In this document: positions 62,435-64,000 of the stretch, piece after piece
Layout: each line of letters opens with the position of its first letter
Position numbering within the stretch: position 1 is the stretch's first letter
Assembly (NCBI GenBank): GCA_023404095.1
Contig: JAEYDD010000075.1
Coordinates: 124,001 to 188,000 of the forward strand
Origin: Pseudomonadota bacterium
GTDB lineage: Bacteria; Pseudomonadota; Alphaproteobacteria; Rhizobiales; Rhizobiaceae
Reading direction: 5' to 3'
DNA length: 64,000 nt
The notes under the pieces: model-generated
What the model was told of the DNA's origin: nothing
What the model saw: only the letters and a program-made list of their open reading frames with translations
The model's database searches: none
Made by a program: the position numbers and the translations under genes

Positions 62435-64000
62435 TCAGACGTTGCGCCGCCGCCCTTCCAGAAGGTCCAGGACCGAGTTGGCTGCCTCGATGATGTTCGT
62501 GCCGGGGCCGAACACCGCAGCCACGCCGTGATCATGCAGATACTGGTAGTCCTGCCGCGGAATGACGCCACCACAGACGACGATCACCTCGCCGCCGCCC
62601 TTCCTCTTCAGGTCTTCCACCAGTTGCGGCAGCAGCGTCTTGTGGCCGGCAGCCAGCGAGGAGACGCCGACGACATTGACGCGTTCCGACAGCGCCAGGT
62701 CGACTGCCTCTTCCGGTGTCTGGAACAGCGGGCCCGCAAGCACGTCGAAGCCGATGTCGCCGAAGGCCGATGCGATCACCTTGGCGCCGCGATCGTGCCC
62801 GTCCTGACCGAGCTTGGCGACCATGATCTTCGGCTTGCGGCCGAGCCTGCCCTCGACGCCGGCCATGCGCGACTTGAGAACCTCCAGTTCCGGCTCGTCG
62901 CGATAGGCTTCGCCGTAGACGTCCTTGATGACCTCAGGCGTCGCCGCATGATCCCCGAAGGCCTGGCGCATGGCGTCCGAAATCTCTCCGACGGTCGCCC
63001 GTTCCCGCGCGGCTTCTACGGCTGCCGCCAGCAGGTTGCCCTTGCCGGAGCGTGCCACCTCGGTCAGCCCGTCGAGCGTCGCCTTGACCTTTGCGCTGTC
63101 GCGTCGTCGCTTCGTCTCCTCGATGCGCCGGATCTGGGCCGCGCGCACCGCGCTGTTGTCGATCTCGAGGATGTCGATCGGCTGCTCGTTCTCAAGCCGA
63201 TACTTGTTGACGCCGACGATGACTTCTTCGCCCTTGTCCACGGCTGCTTGCCGCCGCGCCGCCGCTTCCTCGATCAACCGTTTCGGCAGGCCATCGTTGA
63301 CCGCCTTCGTCATGCCGCCGAGCGCCTCAACCTCGCTGATCAGCGCCCAGGCCTTCTCCGCCAGCTCGTTCGTCAGGCTCTCGACGTAGTAGGACCCGGC
63401 AAGAGGATCGACGACCCTGGTAACGCCGGTCTCGTGCTGCAGGATCAGCTGTGTGTTGCGGGCGATGCGGGCGGAAAACTCCGTCGGCAGCGCGATAGCC
63501 TCGTCGAATGAATTGGTGTGCAGCGACTGCGTGCCGCCAAGGGCGGCCGACATCGCCTCGAAGGCAGTGCGGACGATGTTGTTGTAAGGGTCCTGCTCCT
63601 GCAGGGAGACACCGGAGGTCTGGCAGTGGGTCCGTAGCATCAGCGACGACGCTTTCTTTGGCTGGAACTCGTCCATGATGCGTGTCCACAGAAGCCGGGC
63701 GGCGCGCAGCTTGGCCGCCTCCATGAAGAAGTTCATCCCGATGGCGAAGAAGAACGACAGCCGACCGGCGAAATCGTCGACGTCGAGCCCCTTGGCGAGT
63801 GCGGCGCGCACGTATTCGCGCCCGTCGGCCAGCGTGAACGCCAGCTCCTGCACCAGCGTCGCACCCGCCTCCTGCATGTGGTAGCCGGAGATGGAAATGG
63901 AGTTGAACTTCGGCATCTCCGTCGCCGTGTAGGCGATGATGTCGGCGACGATCCGCATCGACGGTTCGGGCGGGTAGATATAGGTGTTGCGGACCATGAA
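62435..64000 (-). CDS. scpA: Methylmalonyl-CoA mutase, C-terminal part (cut by window edge)
   Basis: A B12-dependent enzyme that converts (R)-methylmalonyl-CoA to succinyl-CoA in propionate metabolism. The visible 521 codons run to the window end; the family has about 710-720 residues, so the N-terminal 190 or so lie outside. The TIM-barrel part shows RNTYIYPPEPSMRI, ISISGYHMQEAGA and RTHCQTSGVSLQEQDPYNNI. The C-terminal cobalamin domain has KLGQDGHDRGAKVIASAFGDIGFDV, with the cobalt-ligand His in DGHDRG, and VVCGGVIPRQDYQYL. The large and cobalamin domains are in one chain, as in ScpA. Confidence 0.96.
   Translation of the reverse strand, partial: FMVRNTYIYPPEPSMRIVADIIAYTATEMPKFNSISISGYHMQEAGATLVQELAFTLADGREYVRAALAKGLDVDDFAGRLSFFFAIGMNFFMEAAKLRAARLLWTRIMDEFQPKKASSLMLRTHCQTSGVSLQEQDPYNNIVRTAFEAMSAALGGTQSLHTNSFDEAIALPTEFSARIARNTQLILQHETGVTRVVDPLAGSYYVESLTNELAEKAWALISEVEALGGMTKAVNDGLPKRLIEEAAARRQAAVDKGEEVIVGVNKYRLENEQPIDILEIDNSAVRAAQIRRIEETKRRRDSAKVKATLDGLTEVARSGKGNLLAAAVEAARERATVGEISDAMRQAFGDHAATPEVIKDVYGEAYRDEPELEVLKSRMAGVEGRLGRKPKIMVAKLGQDGHDRGAKVIASAFGDIGFDVLAGPLFQTPEEAVDLALSERVNVVGVSSLAAGHKTLLPQLVEDLKRKGGGEVIVVCGGVIPRQDYQYLHDHGVAAVFGPGTNIIEAANSVLDLLEGRRRNV

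Overview
This window is a high-GC, densely coded stretch of chromosome from an alphaproteobacterium. Rhizobiaceae (Rhizobium, Agrobacterium, Ensifer or Shinella-like) is the best guess. The grounds are the cpaABCDE Tad pilus order, the irr next to fabA-fabB-fabI arrangement, cycM divergent from kdsB-pheA, an alphaproteobacterial SRP RNA in front of dnaX-ybaB-recR, and the rimP-nusA-ylxR-infB-rbfA-truB-rpsO-pnp order. Genus assignment is inference. I see no insertion sequence, prophage, CRISPR array, integron or obvious island; almost everything is core or lineage-core genome.

Layout. (1) 1-6463: Tad/Flp pilus locus: cpaE (cut by the edge), cpaD, cpaC, cpaB, cpaA and the Flp pilin on the minus strand, then a free-standing secretin N-domain protein and two TadE-like pseudopilins on the plus strand. 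Two CtrA-type half-sites lie upstream of cpaB. (2) 6606-18684: a nucleoside uptake and salvage block. deoB-add-upp run on the plus strand; a tightly overlapping operon for a BmpA-type ABC nucleoside importer plus cdd-punA-deoC-deoA runs on the minus strand; the binding-protein gene is next door, with slyX between. A membrane-anchored aspartic protease sits inside the block. (3) 18846-25000: msrA, an unknown membrane protein, tRNA-Ser(GGA), a SNase-fold protein whose catalytic residues are replaced, small stress-type membrane proteins with EcfG-like promoters, two candidate small RNAs, an AEC permease and membrane-bound cytochrome c. (4) 25001-33264: kdsB-pheA, HIT-nudC, SRP RNA, dnaX-ybaB, a MOSC protein, recR and a lytic transglycosylase. 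(5) 33354-47490: an MFS pump, then the translation/RNA cluster rimP to pnp, interrupted by an HWE-type histidine kinase between truB and rpsO. (6) 47531-54157: an RsmC-like methyltransferase, a YdcF-like protein, a small secreted protein, a TRIC-like channel, irr, and fabA-fabB-fabI. (7) 54210-64000: a XRE/cupin regulator with a GNAT enzyme and divergent MFS pump, a SnoaL-like protein, a second GNAT, lepA, a Bcr/CflA-type pump, an acyl-CoA thioesterase, and methylmalonyl-CoA mutase cut by the window end.

Working together: the nucleoside block can take up nucleosides, deaminate cytidine and adenosine, phosphorolyse purine and pyrimidine nucleosides, and feed deoxyribose-phosphate to glycolysis through DeoB and DeoC. 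The rimP-pnp block couples transcription, ribosome maturation and RNA decay. The fab genes beside irr make unsaturated fatty acids.

I did not find a clearly new multi-gene system. The best leads are the two candidate small RNAs (21612-21699 and about 22860-22990), the EcfG-like promoters of the paired YqjD/ElaB-like genes, the apparently dead SNase-fold protein, the rimP leader terminator, and the kinase inside the translation operon.
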